Source: Rhodocollybia butyracea (Eukaryota; Basidiomycota; Agaricomycetes; Agaricales; Omphalotaceae). From it: a stretch of DNA of 64,000 bases. Below the pieces are notes generated by a model that did not search any database, was not told the DNA's origin, and was given only the letters and a program-made list of their open reading frames with translations. Position 1 is the first letter of the stretch. Every line of letters begins with the position of its first letter. Positions 52,948 through 64,000 of the stretch are shown here, piece by piece. A program made the translations under genes and the position numbers. Where the stretch lies: contig JADNRY010000022.1 of assembly GCA_015501585.1 (NCBI GenBank), positions 248,001 to 312,000 of the forward strand, written 5' to 3'.

Positions 52948-55900
52948 TCAAGATAAACGCACAAATGGATGGATAACTGAGGATTGTTTCGCAGTCGGAG
53001 AGACATTTGTTATCGTTGTCATAAAGTAGCGATCGGGATTGAGACGCTTGTACAAACCTTGGTGTAAGATCAGTACAGTGATTTGCAAGTAAGCACTCAT
53101 AAAGACTGCTACTTTTGTTCCCACTACTTTTGACAAAATACGCAGAAGGATTCCAGGTTTGAAACTGGGCAAGGTGTGGTGGCAAGCCTGGAAGGAAAAT
53201 ATCAGTGAATAAGCATGCTAATATTCATCTGCTCACCTTGGTGATCAGAAGCAGGTTCAGATGTTACATTAATAACTCTGACAACATTCTCTGAGAAGCC
53301 CAGAACATTTAGCAATGCTTCACCTACCTTTCTACAGTCTTCAGGGGAAATTTCCTGGTGAAATGTTGTATATCCGTAACCACGTCATTCCTCCGAACTT
53401 GTAGTTGAAACCTTGAACGAGCGGGATGCTCATAAGGATTTTCTCCATTGTTCAAGCCCCACCAACGAAGATGTACCTGACAAGGAACCATAGGAATATT
53501 TGCTCGGCCCTCCTTCCCATGATGCCCCCTGTAACAGTATCAGTTGTTGGGAATCAGCTGTTATGATGTAAATGTTACTAGTACCAGTCGAAACAACGGA
53601 GGTCGCTGATAGCATCAGCAACTGTGACAAAAGGGAACAGGGTGCTTCGCAAGACATGAATTGGAGAAATGGTCTGGCCATTCACAAAATTGATACGCAA
53701 ATAAGGGGAAACACCCTCCAAGGGAAAAGCATATAGGGGCTGAGGAAACTCGGGTAGCGGTGTGCCAGGAAGGCTGGCAACCAAAAAGAATCGAACACGA
53801 CCTTGAGGTACACCATAGTGACCAGCTTGTAGGAGAGAGAATCGGATTTGATAGCTAGATGATGTATATCAGGAACATTGTCATATATATAATGAAAAGA
53901 GACAAACAAACCCCATTTCATTTAGACATGAAATAAGCAGCTTGAGGGCTCCTTGCTTAATGCCACCTTCAATGTGATGTCGGCCATTCTGCACCCCCAT
54001 TAATCGGCATGATAAAAAGCCTGTAACATTTTCTAAAACAATTATTCTCTGTCTCAAGTGATCAACAAGGCTAAGCAGTGGAAGTATGAGATTTGTTTTT
54101 ATGTCGTTCGCATTCTGATATATATTTTGAGTCGAATGCGGCTGGCTGCAAGTTGAAAATCAGCTCAGCTTCAAATGCATGCAGAAAAAGAGCGCACCAG
54201 GGAAAACCAGCAATGAGAACTTCAGTGTCACCTGGCCGAAGAGAGAATTCTACTGGCTCGCCAGTTGCTTTGGTTATGGGAGTATCATCCGGATTGTTTT
54301 TGTTGGAGTTCTTTTTGATAATATACCGAACTGCATCATTAACACATATGTTAAGAACTGTGGTTTCAGGAGAGTTCAGCCTGAGAGTAAGAGGGTATCA
54401 GTTTCATGCTCCCAGGTAAAATGTGAAATTCCTATACTTATATGTCTGCGCAGCGGATGGTGCAATTTCAATCGCATGAGTAATATCAAAGCTTGAACTA
54501 CCTTCAGCAAGTGCTAGGCCAAAAGCACCACATCCCCCAAAGACATCTAGTGCACGAAGTGTAGTCTTCTGTTGCATGAATGTATTCAAGGATTCACTCT
54601 CTTGAAGACGGCTGTTATGACACTGTTTACAGACAGTGACCTCTTTGTGTGTGATGCATCTCTTGGAATCCCAGGTCTTCACATTAAGAGATGGAAAGCA
54701 ATACCGGACATAGAAATGGTCTGGAGAATGGAGAATCCAATTCTCTATACCAATTGAGCGATACTCGGCAGCAACAACATGGCAAATTTGGATGAGAGAC
54801 TCAGCGTTAACCCAGTTGTAGTTGCGCTCATGGTTTTCACTACAGAAAAGTTCCCTCTAATTTAAATCAGGTAATTGTGGTAGCTTTATACAATGAAGAG
54901 TCACTCACCTCGTCGATCATTTCCTCCTCTGGAATAATCTCTTTTAGAGATGATATCCGACCAAGTCTCTTCATACTAACCATTATAGGTTCCGAAGATG
55001 TATCTCTCGGGAAATCAAAGGACACAATCTGGCCGATATCTCCGGGACCATCACAAGACGAATAGAGGACATAGTCATGAACATGAAACTCATGTCCACC
55101 AAATGCAAGTGATGTTTTGTTTTTTACTGATGTCGCAATCTGCTTATCACTTTCTTCTTGAACAATGTCACATACAGGACAGTTGTCGGTTTTGTTGTTG
55201 TAGTTGAACACGTAGAATTCATTGCGAATGTCTGTGAATGAGGCTGTTTCTGGATCATACTCATTTCTGGATAGGGAGCAAAAAAATTATATCAGAGAAA
55301 GGAGAAAAATGTGGGCAATCACTCACTTGCAAAAGTATTCACCGATCGGTATGTTATCGGTGCTGGGATACCTGCCAGCCACAGCTTTGAGATACTGGAC
55401 TTCAATCTTTGCAGCGATAGAATGGAAGGAGACAGGTCCACACAGAGCCTGGAGGTAGAGCTCTTGTGGATTGGCCATTTCCCCTCTTGCAGTCTTGCTT
55501 CCGTGATTGAACCATTGGACATGTATCCGCCCTTCCAAGTCGATGTAGATAATCCGTGCAAACCTAGTGCAGATGAATAAGTGAAAGACATTAAGCGATA
55601 GCAAGAGGTTTTTACCAAAAGTAGTCTTCAAACATCTTGTCATTCACAGCTGTTGTTGGCAGCGGTAGAAGGGAAGGTATTTTGGTTGTTGAGTCTTCAG
55701 AATCAACCCCAATAGGCACTATAACAGTATCTCCCAGCTGAAAAGGAGTTAAAAGTACTTATTCCCAGTGAAAGTTGAACGTACAAACCTTATAAGTGAC
55801 TCCGTCAATAACAATGGCCTTTAGAAACCTAGATCCGATCCCAAGTCTATCCTCTTTGGAGTAGTTCCATTCAGCCCTCGAACGTTTGTAACAATTATCG

Positions 55901-57221
55901 ATGACAGCCAACAGTCGTTTATTAGCAGTGTCAAGCTGCAGTTGAACTCTTCGTTTCTTTTCCTTCTCTTGAATCATTGACGGGGCCGGTCCAATAACGA
56001 GGAGATTTTCACGGAAGTATGGTTGCGCGAGAGCACCAATGAGAGGTGTGACTGTAGTCTGTGACTGATTCTCAGGCTCAAGGACAGCAAGGTCAATATT
56101 GACCTTGCGTTTGCCTGGGCCTTTCGTTATAAGCTTTCTCCTGTCTGTGGGTTCAGAAAACACCTTGTTGGTCAAATAAGATCTAATTATAGGAACGCGC
56201 TGGAGGTCAGGCAGCTCGACGCAAGCATCTTTGATAACGTCTCGGACAAGAGAAGACTGTTATCCATTATAAGAGAAATAGAATGGAAATGAGCTGGATA
56301 CGTACCGCCAATTTTAGCTCTTCAAGCCTGATTACTTCGTCGGGAAGTTCAGGCGTTTCAGCGAGTTGGTTTTCGAACATCACGGGAGTAAGTTTGGGAT
56401 TGACTCGGGCAGAATTAATGAGCATCTGGGCGAGCCGGTGAGGAAGATAAAATTCACGGAGGAACTTTTTATATTTGGAGTCTGGGTTTTGCAGTATGTA
56501 CCAAGAATGTGGAGTTTCGATATATAAGGGACTGAGGGTATGGACTTCAGAATCGGAATTCAAATAAAACAAAGAAACATACGCAGAGTCTTTCGTGTAG
56601 TCCAACGCAACATTTTGGATTGGACCGAGTTTAACGTACTGAGCAGCATGGGGACCTTCCAAGAAGTCTGCTTCCTGAGCTTCGTCTTCAATGTTCTCAA
56701 CAAAGGCTATGACTTTGCCAAACGCCATCAAGGTTCGATCTTTACCATCTGGTTTTTCTCGCAGCGAGAGACTGATAATCTCATTACGATGGGATTCATC
56801 GTAGATTGTGAAATCGTAGAGGTTTCGGACACGCTTTTCAGCTTCGGGCTCATCATCCTCATCCTCACCAGCAATCCTCATCGATGCAGATTCATGGATG
56901 TATTTGACTTGAGACGGGATGTGGAAGATCAGGCCTTTATATAGGTTTAGTTCACGATTATTGAACCTGATGGCCATGAGATACCTTCGGGTAGTCTGGC
57001 CACCTTTGAAATACGATTTTCGCGCTATATTCCAGAGCATTAGTCTCAACTTCAATGAAATATTAAGTGATAAGTCTTGCTTCCGAAGTCTCGTGTTTTC
57101 GTTTGTTTTGCTGCGGTTGAGGAGGTTTTGGTAGGGTTTTAGTTGAGGTCGATGCCACAGAGATATCCTCCGGTTCTCCGAAGGAAATGTCAAGAGCCGT
57201 AGGGCGATTTCGCCGCGACAT
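52948..57221 (-). CDS. DNA (cytosine-5) methyltransferase, DNMT1 type
   Basis: Maintenance methylase of CpG sites in the nucleus. The start MSRRNRPTALDISFGEPEDI is at 57221. The RFTS-like part reads VRNLYDFTIYDESHRNEIIS ... YIETPHSWYILQNPDSKYKK. Two BAH domains follow (LGDTVIVPIG..YFWFARIIYI; HEFHVHDYVLYSSCDGPGDI). The catalytic domain has motif I LDVFGGCGAFGLALAEG, motif IV GFPCQPHS (Cys codon split by a GTGCGC..TTGCAG intron near 54165-54220), motif VI ENVTGF, motif VIII QGRVRFF and the end GLYKRLNPDRYFMTTITNVS, PTAKQSSVIHP, stop at 52948. About 15 short introns. In the N-terminal exon the ATG frame meets TAA at 57063-57065, so the exact joining there is unresolved; all catalytic motifs are intact. 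Confidence 0.9.
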
Positions 57222-57410
57222 GGTAGTTCAAAGTTGAAAAGGAGATGGAGCGAACCGGGCGGTCCGGATTACTTAGAATGTTGATTTAACAAAGACGAGC
57301 AAAAAGATCAATTATATTGAGTCTGTGCACCCTAACAGTACGACGACTTTCATGTTCTTCAAGATTTTGAGATCAAGATCACGCACACCACACACGAATC
57401 CTAACTACAC

Positions 57411-60400
57411 TCATGTCCTACCGCCCTTCTTCTTCTTGTTAACCACTTTAAACCCACCCCACTCCGACTGCGCCTGAGGCTTGGGCTGCGCTTTCACGAC
57501 ATCTGCGATAGACACCATCTTTGCTGTTGCTGCGCCAGGACCTGCTTTTGCTCGTGCCAAAGCATCGACCTTGCGTTTACTCAGAAATTCGGTAGCGAAT
57601 CTTCGACCATCGAGGGTGGTGCTGTTGGCATAGATGAGGTCGGAAATGATCTCAGAGGTTGAAGGATCTGGATCAACGGGAAAGGATAAGAGCATGGACA
57701 TGATGTCCTCGACTGTAAAGTGGGTGGATTATTAGTATTTGAGTAGAGGCTGAAGGAACATAGGTATTCACCGTTGACCGAGCTGTTCAGACCCTTAAGT
57801 GCATCAGCCAACCATTTCAAAAATTCCGCCGATGGAGCTATAGGAAAGTCGTCCACTTTGGGGGTACTTGCAGGTGCCTTGGTGGTGGATGCAGGTATAG
57901 ATCGAGTGGCGGGGCCGTTGAGACGAGCCGTACTTGTGGAGCTGATGGAGGAGGCAGACGGCGTGATTAGAGGTCGAGCAGGAGGAGTCACTATGGGAGT
58001 AGTTTTTCCACTTGGGCCAACTGTCGTCCATGCAGCACCCAATGTGGAAGCAGAGGTAGGCTGAATCAGTTATTTAGTAACACTTTCGGCTTCGTACTCC
58101 GAAAATACGGACCTTGGAAGTATTCTCAGCATAAGCCCTCCTATTGGCAACACTAGCTACAGTCTCTTTTACCGCTAGCTTCTTCCTTCTTTCCTCCTCC
58201 TCCTGAATCTCTTTCATTGTCTTCTTCGTGGTCGTAGGTTTCGCAGGTGCCGTCGACCACACGGGAGGAGTGACAGCCGCTGGAGCAGATGGAACAGTTT
58301 CTTTGGGCGAGACAGCAGCGGAACCTTTGCCAGCCTTAGATGTAGGAAGACCCCAGGAAGCGGTAAAAGGTTGAACATCCTCTGTAAGCGCCGAAGGTTG
58401 CGCAGCTCGAGCAGCTCGCTCCTTCTCTCTTTCTGCGGCCTTTCGTACTTCTGCTTTTTTCGCTTCTGCATCTTGGATCTTACGTAGACTAGTGGCGGTC
58501 TTTTTCGAATCTTCATCCCTTGCCCAGGCCTTGGGTGCTACTACCGACCCTTGGGGCTCAGAAATATCGATAGTCGTTGATGCAGGCTCAGGAGCAGCTT
58601 TGACTGATGTGCTTTGCTGTAAAGCAATGGGTTGTGTGGACGATTTAGTTCGTTTTACAGGTGGCGGTGGAGGTATAGCTGCCACAACTGGCTCAACGAC
58701 GACTTCCGTTTTCACAGGTTTAGGCTCTGGAATAACTTCTGCTACCACTTCTTCAACAGTTTCCTCCAATTGTTTTTCTTCTTCAAGGTTTTTGTCTCTG
58801 ATATTGCTCGAAGTAATATCTGTGCCGAGTGGCTCTTCTTTCCAGTTGGCTGTAACACCCTGAGAGGCCGCGAGCCAAGGCGAAATCTCGTTCGTACGGG
58901 TGCCAGATCGAGAGGCTTGGCCAGGAGCCCAAGGGGACTGGGTATTTACAGTAGGAACGTTGGAGGCAGTGTTGTCAAACGGAGCAGGCCGTCTGCTGAT
59001 AGGTGAATCGACAGAACCCCAGGGAGGTGCGGTAGAGCCAGTATCAACGACTGGCTGGCTGGGGCGGGGGAGAGGTTGCTGCTCAAAGATGTCTGGAGTA
59101 GGTTGTTGGGGGAACTGCATGGACGGAGAAGGAGGGTATTGCTCATAAGCGAACTCGGGTACTAATGATTGGTGCGTGGGTGTGCCAGATGATGTCTGGA
59201 ATCCATTAATACCGACATAAGAAGATGAGTTCCCTGCGGCTGGAAATCCAGCTTGGTACGCCAATGAGTCAGAAGAGCCTCGTGCGTTGTCAAAGGGTGA
59301 TGCTGGCCATGCGGCAGGAGCAGAGGAACCGAAGTTGCCATTGACGTCCAATGAATTATTTCTCGGTGGGACGTTGCTGAACCCTGATGTCCGGAAGTCC
59401 GTTGACGGGCTTGCAAACATAGATCTACCGGAAAGTGAAGGAGATGCTTCGCCGGGATAGGCATAACGATCAGCACCAGTATTGTATTGACCCGCTCGTC
59501 CTCCAAATGCTGCAGGGTCGGGGGAGCCGTTGCCAAAGCCAGCAGCACCGATTGAGGAAGCCGGGGAGTCCGAATAGTTAGAACCGAATGAATCCAGAGT
59601 CGTGCTACGTAGAGAGCGGATAGGGGAGGGCTGGAAGGTACCGTTGTGGAAGCCAGCGTCGTTCGGATTTCCGTATGTAAATGGAGAGTCGGTTCGGCGC
59701 ATCACATTAGAAGGACCATGAAGTGGGACGGGAGTAAGGAAGACTTTGCCATTACCAATGCGCCGTTTTAATTCACCGACAGCTATCCAGTCACTGTCAA
59801 TATTGGTTCGTTTCATGAGCAACTGGTCCGTAAAGTAACCATCGTCGCTCCATTTCTGCATTACATCTGCACGGAATGGACCTAGAAAGTGATGTCAGAT
59901 GCCGCTTTAGAGATGAGAGTCAATAGATATACCTTGGATTTGACCTTGAGGATCAAGATACGACCATTCCACACTAGCTAAGTCGACGATGCCAGGAGGG
60001 GGACCAATGGAAGCTGAAGTACTAGCGGGTGAGTTTGTAAGGCTTGGGACTGCAGCGCTAGGCGGAGCGTCCAAAGCTATTTGAGCCAGGCCAGATTCGA
60101 TACTGTCAGGTTTCTGCATTGCAATTCCGCTAGCCAGAGAGCCCATTGCACCTGGCCGGGACTGAGAGTCCAGATTGTTTTCTTCATCTTCTTCCCTAAT
60201 TTCTTTCGGGTCCTCTCCTGGATCTCGAGGTGCATTCTTGGAGACTTCTGAAGCGCGTCGACGAGCCATCCAAGACTCTCCGCCATTGAGTACGCCGTCG
60301 AAACTAGGCGTGTGACCAAGACGACCGCGAGGCGAAGGCATTCCTGTTTCTCGGGGAGACAAAAGAGGCGCCTGGCCGGTCAGAGATAATTTACGCGGAG

Positions 60401-61023
60401 TCAAAGGTGGTAGATCTTGAGGATAATTTCAGCGAGAAAATGCAGGAAAAATGGCGAAAGACTGACCGGTACTGTCTCGTCTGCGTATCGAAAAGCGTTC
60501 TCTGAGTGGACTTGCGGTGGTTGTACCTGAGCTTGCGTGATTCAAACGGGGTCTATCGACGTTCGCGGTATTCAGATGCAGAAAATCGGTTGATTGTCGA
60601 CGACGAAGATCAGAATTGAGGGAAGTAGCGAAAAGCTATAGGAAATAAGTAGGTAGAGAGAAATAAAATAAAACAAAAATACGCCACCTTCTTTTCCGCT
60701 TCGCCCATTTCCTTAAGACCAACGGGATCCAAGCCAGATTCTCTTACTACACCTTCCCATCGCTCTACTTCCAATCCAAGACCTCCCTTGCCGCCACCTT
60801 CGCGGTAGATTCGTAGCATTTCTTCTTTGGAATATCTGAACGGATGAGTTTCGTCCTTGTTTTCCGCAGACATAGCAGTCACCGGAGTCAAAAGAGACGA
60901 ATATGTCGACGCGGTGACTGAAGCACCTGTAGGCGGAGGAGATGGAGGAGGCTGAGGTTTTGTGGCTGGCTGAGGCTTTGTGCGCATCCATTCAGGGCCA
61001 AAATGCATTGTTGTGGTAGACAT
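57411..61023 (-). CDS. GYF-domain protein (Smy2/Syh1-like)
   Basis: Start MSTTTMHFGPEWMRTKPQPA at 61023. The N-terminal region has the eIF4E/4EHP-binding-like segment ETHPFRYSKEEMLRIYREGG. The GYF domain spans two exons: VEWSYLDPQGQIQGPF, then MQKWSDDGYFTDQLLMKRTN; W..Y.D..G..QGPF..M..W...GYF is the family pattern, which binds proline-rich PPG phi peptides. A long Pro/Ser/Gly-rich region follows, then a Lys/Glu coiled segment (KTMKEIQEEEERRKKLAVKE). The C-terminus is GPAAATAKMVSIADVVKAQP and WGGFKVVNKKKKGGRT at 57411. Yeast relatives act in mRNA translation control and ER-Golgi traffic (family knowledge). Length of about 1000 residues is normal. Confidence 0.88.
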
Positions 61024-62637
61024 AGTTAGCTAGACAAGAGCGAAGCTGGTTTGCTGGTTTGGTTTGCTGTTACTTGGAGTGTGTAGAGCTTTGGAATTTC
61101 ACCCGAAAATTCATTCGCTCCGGACGCATACACGTGCTAAGGTGAGATAAAATTACATCACCAACTTGATAAAAAAAACTCTCTCTAGTTCCTACCCAAT
61201 GTACCATGCATTTTCCGATGCGTAAATACGCCACACCTCTTTACTTGTCGAGCTTTATGCCCCAACTTGAGGTGGCCTGTCTCTCCAAAATACTTTCTGT
61301 ACTCGAAAGACAAGTGAAATTTTTCAAACAAAGAGAAGCAATGTGAAAACTCTTCAGCACAAAGATCGACATGCAGCGTCAGGCCGACGCCTGGACCCCA
61401 AACCCGACGCCCCCAAGACTTCAGCGCAATCGTTGTTTTGTACATGCTGTTCAACATCGCCGCTTATCCTGCACACGTCTCCGATTCAACCTTTCATTGC
61501 CTACTCTAATATCACTGTACATTTTGCCAAGTAGAGCAACCAAAGAACGTGGTACGGGAGATCATCGATCAAACCTGATGATTGCTACAGCTATTTCCTG
61601 CTGTATCAAGACACAGACATACAGCAGTAAGAACCAGATATCCTTAAACGCGCAAGCGCGCGAAACCCGGTGTGGGTTTGTCTCAATGACCTCCGTTAGC
61701 ACCTGTTAGTACTCCCTATTCCCACTAATATCTCAACTATGTACAACTCGCGTCTGTCTCCTCGACATCCTCAAACAGCTTTTCAACTTGTCCCAGCTCG
61801 GTAAGTCTCTAGAATCCCTATCATACCGTTTAGCTTTGCTCTCCAGAATAAATTACGAACGAGTGTGTGCTCGGGCCCATCTGCTTGTTTTGTTAAGTGA
61901 TTGGCCCATCGAAAATCCTGAGGTGAAGCCCAATCACTTCAAAATCAACAACGACACCATCCGACACTTGAGGCAGCGTCAAAAGAGTTTTCAACGGACA
62001 CCAGTCACAGCAATGACGGGCTATTGCAAGAAGGGAAGATCAACTTAGAGAACAAGTCAGGCTGCGCTTGTGCTACTTACGCCAATGCAGGTACACTTGC
62101 CACTACAGTCTCCAAGGTTGATTCTTCTGTCCAGAGTGCCCAGAAAGAGTGTCTTTCGGAAATGCTACAGAGGTGGCATTGCCACGTCTTGGTGTGTCAG
62201 AAAAGGCATTGACTTGTGCGATGTGCGATGATTGCTCTACGTGGCTGAGATGGCTAGCCCCACGTCTGAAAATGGCTAGGGCTGCAATAGCTGCTTGAGT
62301 GTCGGGACTTACTACTCTGCATATTTTTGGTATAATTAATACTTGGCCCGTGCGCTGTATCTAGTCCCCACACTGAACTCCCGCTGAATCAAAGTCGATA
62401 CATGCTCTATCTGCAACCTGAATAACGAACGATAATTTTTTTCAAATAAGGATGCATAACGAGTACGAAATAACAAATGTCTGCGGAAGCTGAGCAACCT
62501 GGGTTACTCAAGAAAGCCAATATCCAATCGACCAATGACCCTCAATCATAACCTCCTTCGGAAACTCAGTTTCCGGCCGTGACAACCTGATGACAACACT
62601 AGACCTAATTGCGCGGAGGGTATCAACTGCTTGGGCA
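61024..62637. other. Intergenic, no supported gene
   Basis: About 1.6 kb with short frames only (longest around 61371-61709 and 61788-62048). None has a recognisable domain or consistent splice pattern. The first 100 bases would hold the GYF-gene promoter. Confidence 0.5.
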
Positions 62638-63992
62638 CTAGAAGTCACTAGACGGAGGTGACCACAGTCCCGAAAATCCGAAGACTGTAGTACCAGAGAT
62701 GACTGGGGCGGAGGTAACCATAGTCCCGGAAATTGCTGGAGCACTAGAGATAACAGTCCCGGTGGGGACTGCAGTGGAGGTGACCACAGTCCCGGAAACT
62801 ACTGGAGCACTGGAGATAATAGTGCCGGTGGCGAACGTGGCGGAAGTAACCACAGTCCCAGAAACGACTGAAGCGGACTCGTAGGTGACCACAGTCCCGG
62901 AAATTACTGGAGCACTGGAGATGATAGTGCCAGTGGCGAATGTGGCGGAAGTAACCACAGTCCCAGAAATGACTGAAGCGGACTCGGAGGTGACCACAGT
63001 CCCGGAAATTACTGGAGCACTGGAGATAATAGTGCCGGTGGCGAACGTGGCGGAAGTAACCACAGTCCCAGAAACGACTGAAGCAGACTCGGAGGTGACC
63101 ACAGTCCCGGAAATTACTGGAGCACTGGAGATGATAGTGCCAGTGGCGAATGTGGCGGAAGTAACCACAGTCCCAGAAACGACTGAAGCAGACTCGGAGG
63201 TGACCACAGTCCCGGAAATTACTGGAGCACTGGAGACGATAGTGCCGGTGGCGAACGCGGCAGAAGTAACCGCAGTCCCAGAAACGACTGAAGCAGACTC
63301 GGAAGTGACCACAGTCCCGGAAATTACTGGAGCACTGGAGATGATAGTGCCGGTGGCGAATGTGGCGGAGGTAACCACAGTCCCAGAAACGACTGAAGCG
63401 GAGGTGATCACAGTCCCAGAGATTACTGTGCCAATACTGCCGCTTGCAACTGGGATAGAGGTGACTACGGTACCAGAGACAGCAGCAGTGGTACCAGAGA
63501 TGACTGTACAAGGAATGACTGAGGTACCGGAAACGACTGCAGAGCCAGAAATATTCGCAGCCGTACTTGAAGTGACTGCAGTACCGGAGATGTTTGCGGG
63601 GGCGCTGGAGAAGATTCCAGTCCCAGAGATGATCGTGGGGGTGCTGGAAAGGACTGTGGTAGTGAAGTTAGCTAGGGCGGATGTGGCCACAGTACCAGAG
63701 ATGACTGCGGATCCGGTGGCTGCAGAACCACTGGAGATGACTGCAGAACCGGTGGCCGAAGTACCAGAGACGATTTCAGTACCAGAAACAACTGCACTAC
63801 CAGTGGCCCTGGTCCTAGTATTGTCAACGACATTTGTGTCACTGACTCTGTTATGTCGTCCGCTGTATGAACAAACGTTCTAAATCAATAATTCTGAACG
63901 CTCAGAATTCAAATAATACTTACCCTATGGTCAATGCCGTAGCAGCGGTGAAGAGGGCGAGGAGAACGTTTGACAAAAATAAGGTCTTCATT
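62638..63992 (-). CDS. Secreted Ser/Thr/Val-rich repeat protein (cell-wall type)
   Basis: ATG at 63992 codes MKTLFLSNVLLALFTAATAL, a clear signal peptide, followed by GTAAGT. The mature part begins near NVVDNTRTRATGSAVVSGT and is almost wholly Ser, Thr, Val, Ala, Gly and Ile, without Lys, Trp or Met over long runs. The core is five to six 35-residue repeats (VVTSESASVVSGTVVTSATF, ATGTIISSAPVISGT). It ends at 62638 after LWSPPSSDF; no clear GPI signal is visible. The phase of the first intron (phase 1) does not fit the most natural acceptor before NVCSYSGRHN, so the exon 1-2 join is unresolved. Likely an O-mannosylated surface or secreted protein (inference). Upstream elements lie outside the window. 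Confidence 0.6.
62880..63420 (-). repeat. 105-bp tandem repeats
   Basis: About five units. The + strand line GTGACCACAGTCCCGGAAAT recurs at about 62886, 62991, 63096, 63201 and 63306, exactly 105 bp apart. Units differ at a few positions only. Confidence 0.92.
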
Positions 63993-64000
63993 GTACCGAG

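Noticed and set aside
54720..54770. tRNA-like line GAATCCAATTCTCTATACCAATTG in the DNMT1 region
   Set aside because: No cloverleaf forms and it is a coding exon (RSIENWILHSPDHF) on the minus strand.
62885..63883. Plus-strand 332-residue frame with VTTVPETTEADSE repeats as a gene
   Set aside because: It is the antisense of the 105-bp repeats of the minus-strand secreted protein, has no signal peptide, splice pattern or start context, and is explained by repeat length being a multiple of three.
1..64000. CRISPR arrays, bacterial operons, phage or rRNA genes
   Set aside because: None seen; the intron-rich gene content is entirely eukaryotic, and all tandem repeats found are coding repeats, LTRs, MITE ends or tRNA units.

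Overview
The window is nuclear DNA of a filamentous basidiomycete, most likely an Agaricomycete. Genes are split by many introns of about 50-70 nt with GT..AG ends and CTAAY-like branch sites. Recognisable products are fungal: eIF4A, ERG5/CYP61, a KNL1/Spc7 kinetochore protein, a DNMT1-type DNA methyltransferase, a GYF protein, an AT-1/SLC33-type transporter and a BAG-domain protein. F-box/LRR and serine-rich membrane-protein families of mushroom type are also present. The species cannot be named from the sequence alone.

Layout. (1) 0-8.4 kb plus a relic at 11.2 kb: a tandem or dispersed array of minus-strand tRNA-Gly(GCC) genes. Exons are nearly identical, introns are unrelated and 13-35 nt long, and copies sit in duplicated pyrimidine-rich flanks; several copies are decayed. 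A single-pass membrane protein gene with 27-bp repeats (4.5-5.6 kb) interrupts the array. (2) 8.7-12.9 kb, minus strand: eIF4A, a small mitochondrial LEA-like protein, and a Ser/Thr/Ala-rich protein whose 3' part runs through tandem repeats with single-base frame breaks. (3) 13.2-22.8 kb: a scrambled F-box cluster. It holds a duplicated 3' half together with the tail of the neighbouring BAG gene, an inverted 5' half, a copy split by a 4.17-kb LTR element (292-bp LTRs that look identical, perfect ATTTG target duplication, gag but no pol), and one nearly complete copy. (4) 22.9-32.7 kb: BAG-domain protein, acetyl-CoA transporter, a P450, and ERG5 tail-to-tail with that P450. (5) 33-48 kb: five tandem paralogues of a type-I membrane protein ending in a PPAY motif, with their duplicated promoters. 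Two paralogues are degraded. A Tc1/mariner-like MITE with 81-bp inverted repeats sits in an intron of paralogue 2, and a hAT-like MITE (8-bp target duplication) sits in a further F-box relic. (6) 48.2-61.0 kb: KNL1/Spc7, DNMT1 and the GYF-domain protein. (7) 62.6-64 kb: a secreted Ser/Thr-rich protein with 105-bp repeats running off the window end.

How it fits together. Housekeeping genes (translation, sterol synthesis, kinetochore, maintenance methylation) are separated by fast-evolving islands made by local duplication (tRNA-Gly, F-box, PPxY membrane proteins), and the recent transposon insertions lie in those islands. No operons, CRISPR arrays or rRNA genes are seen. The most novel-looking parts are the PPxY membrane-protein array and the tRNA-Gly array with drifting introns. 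Several reading-frame breaks are single-base events, some in genes expected to be essential, so sequence error must be weighed against real decay.
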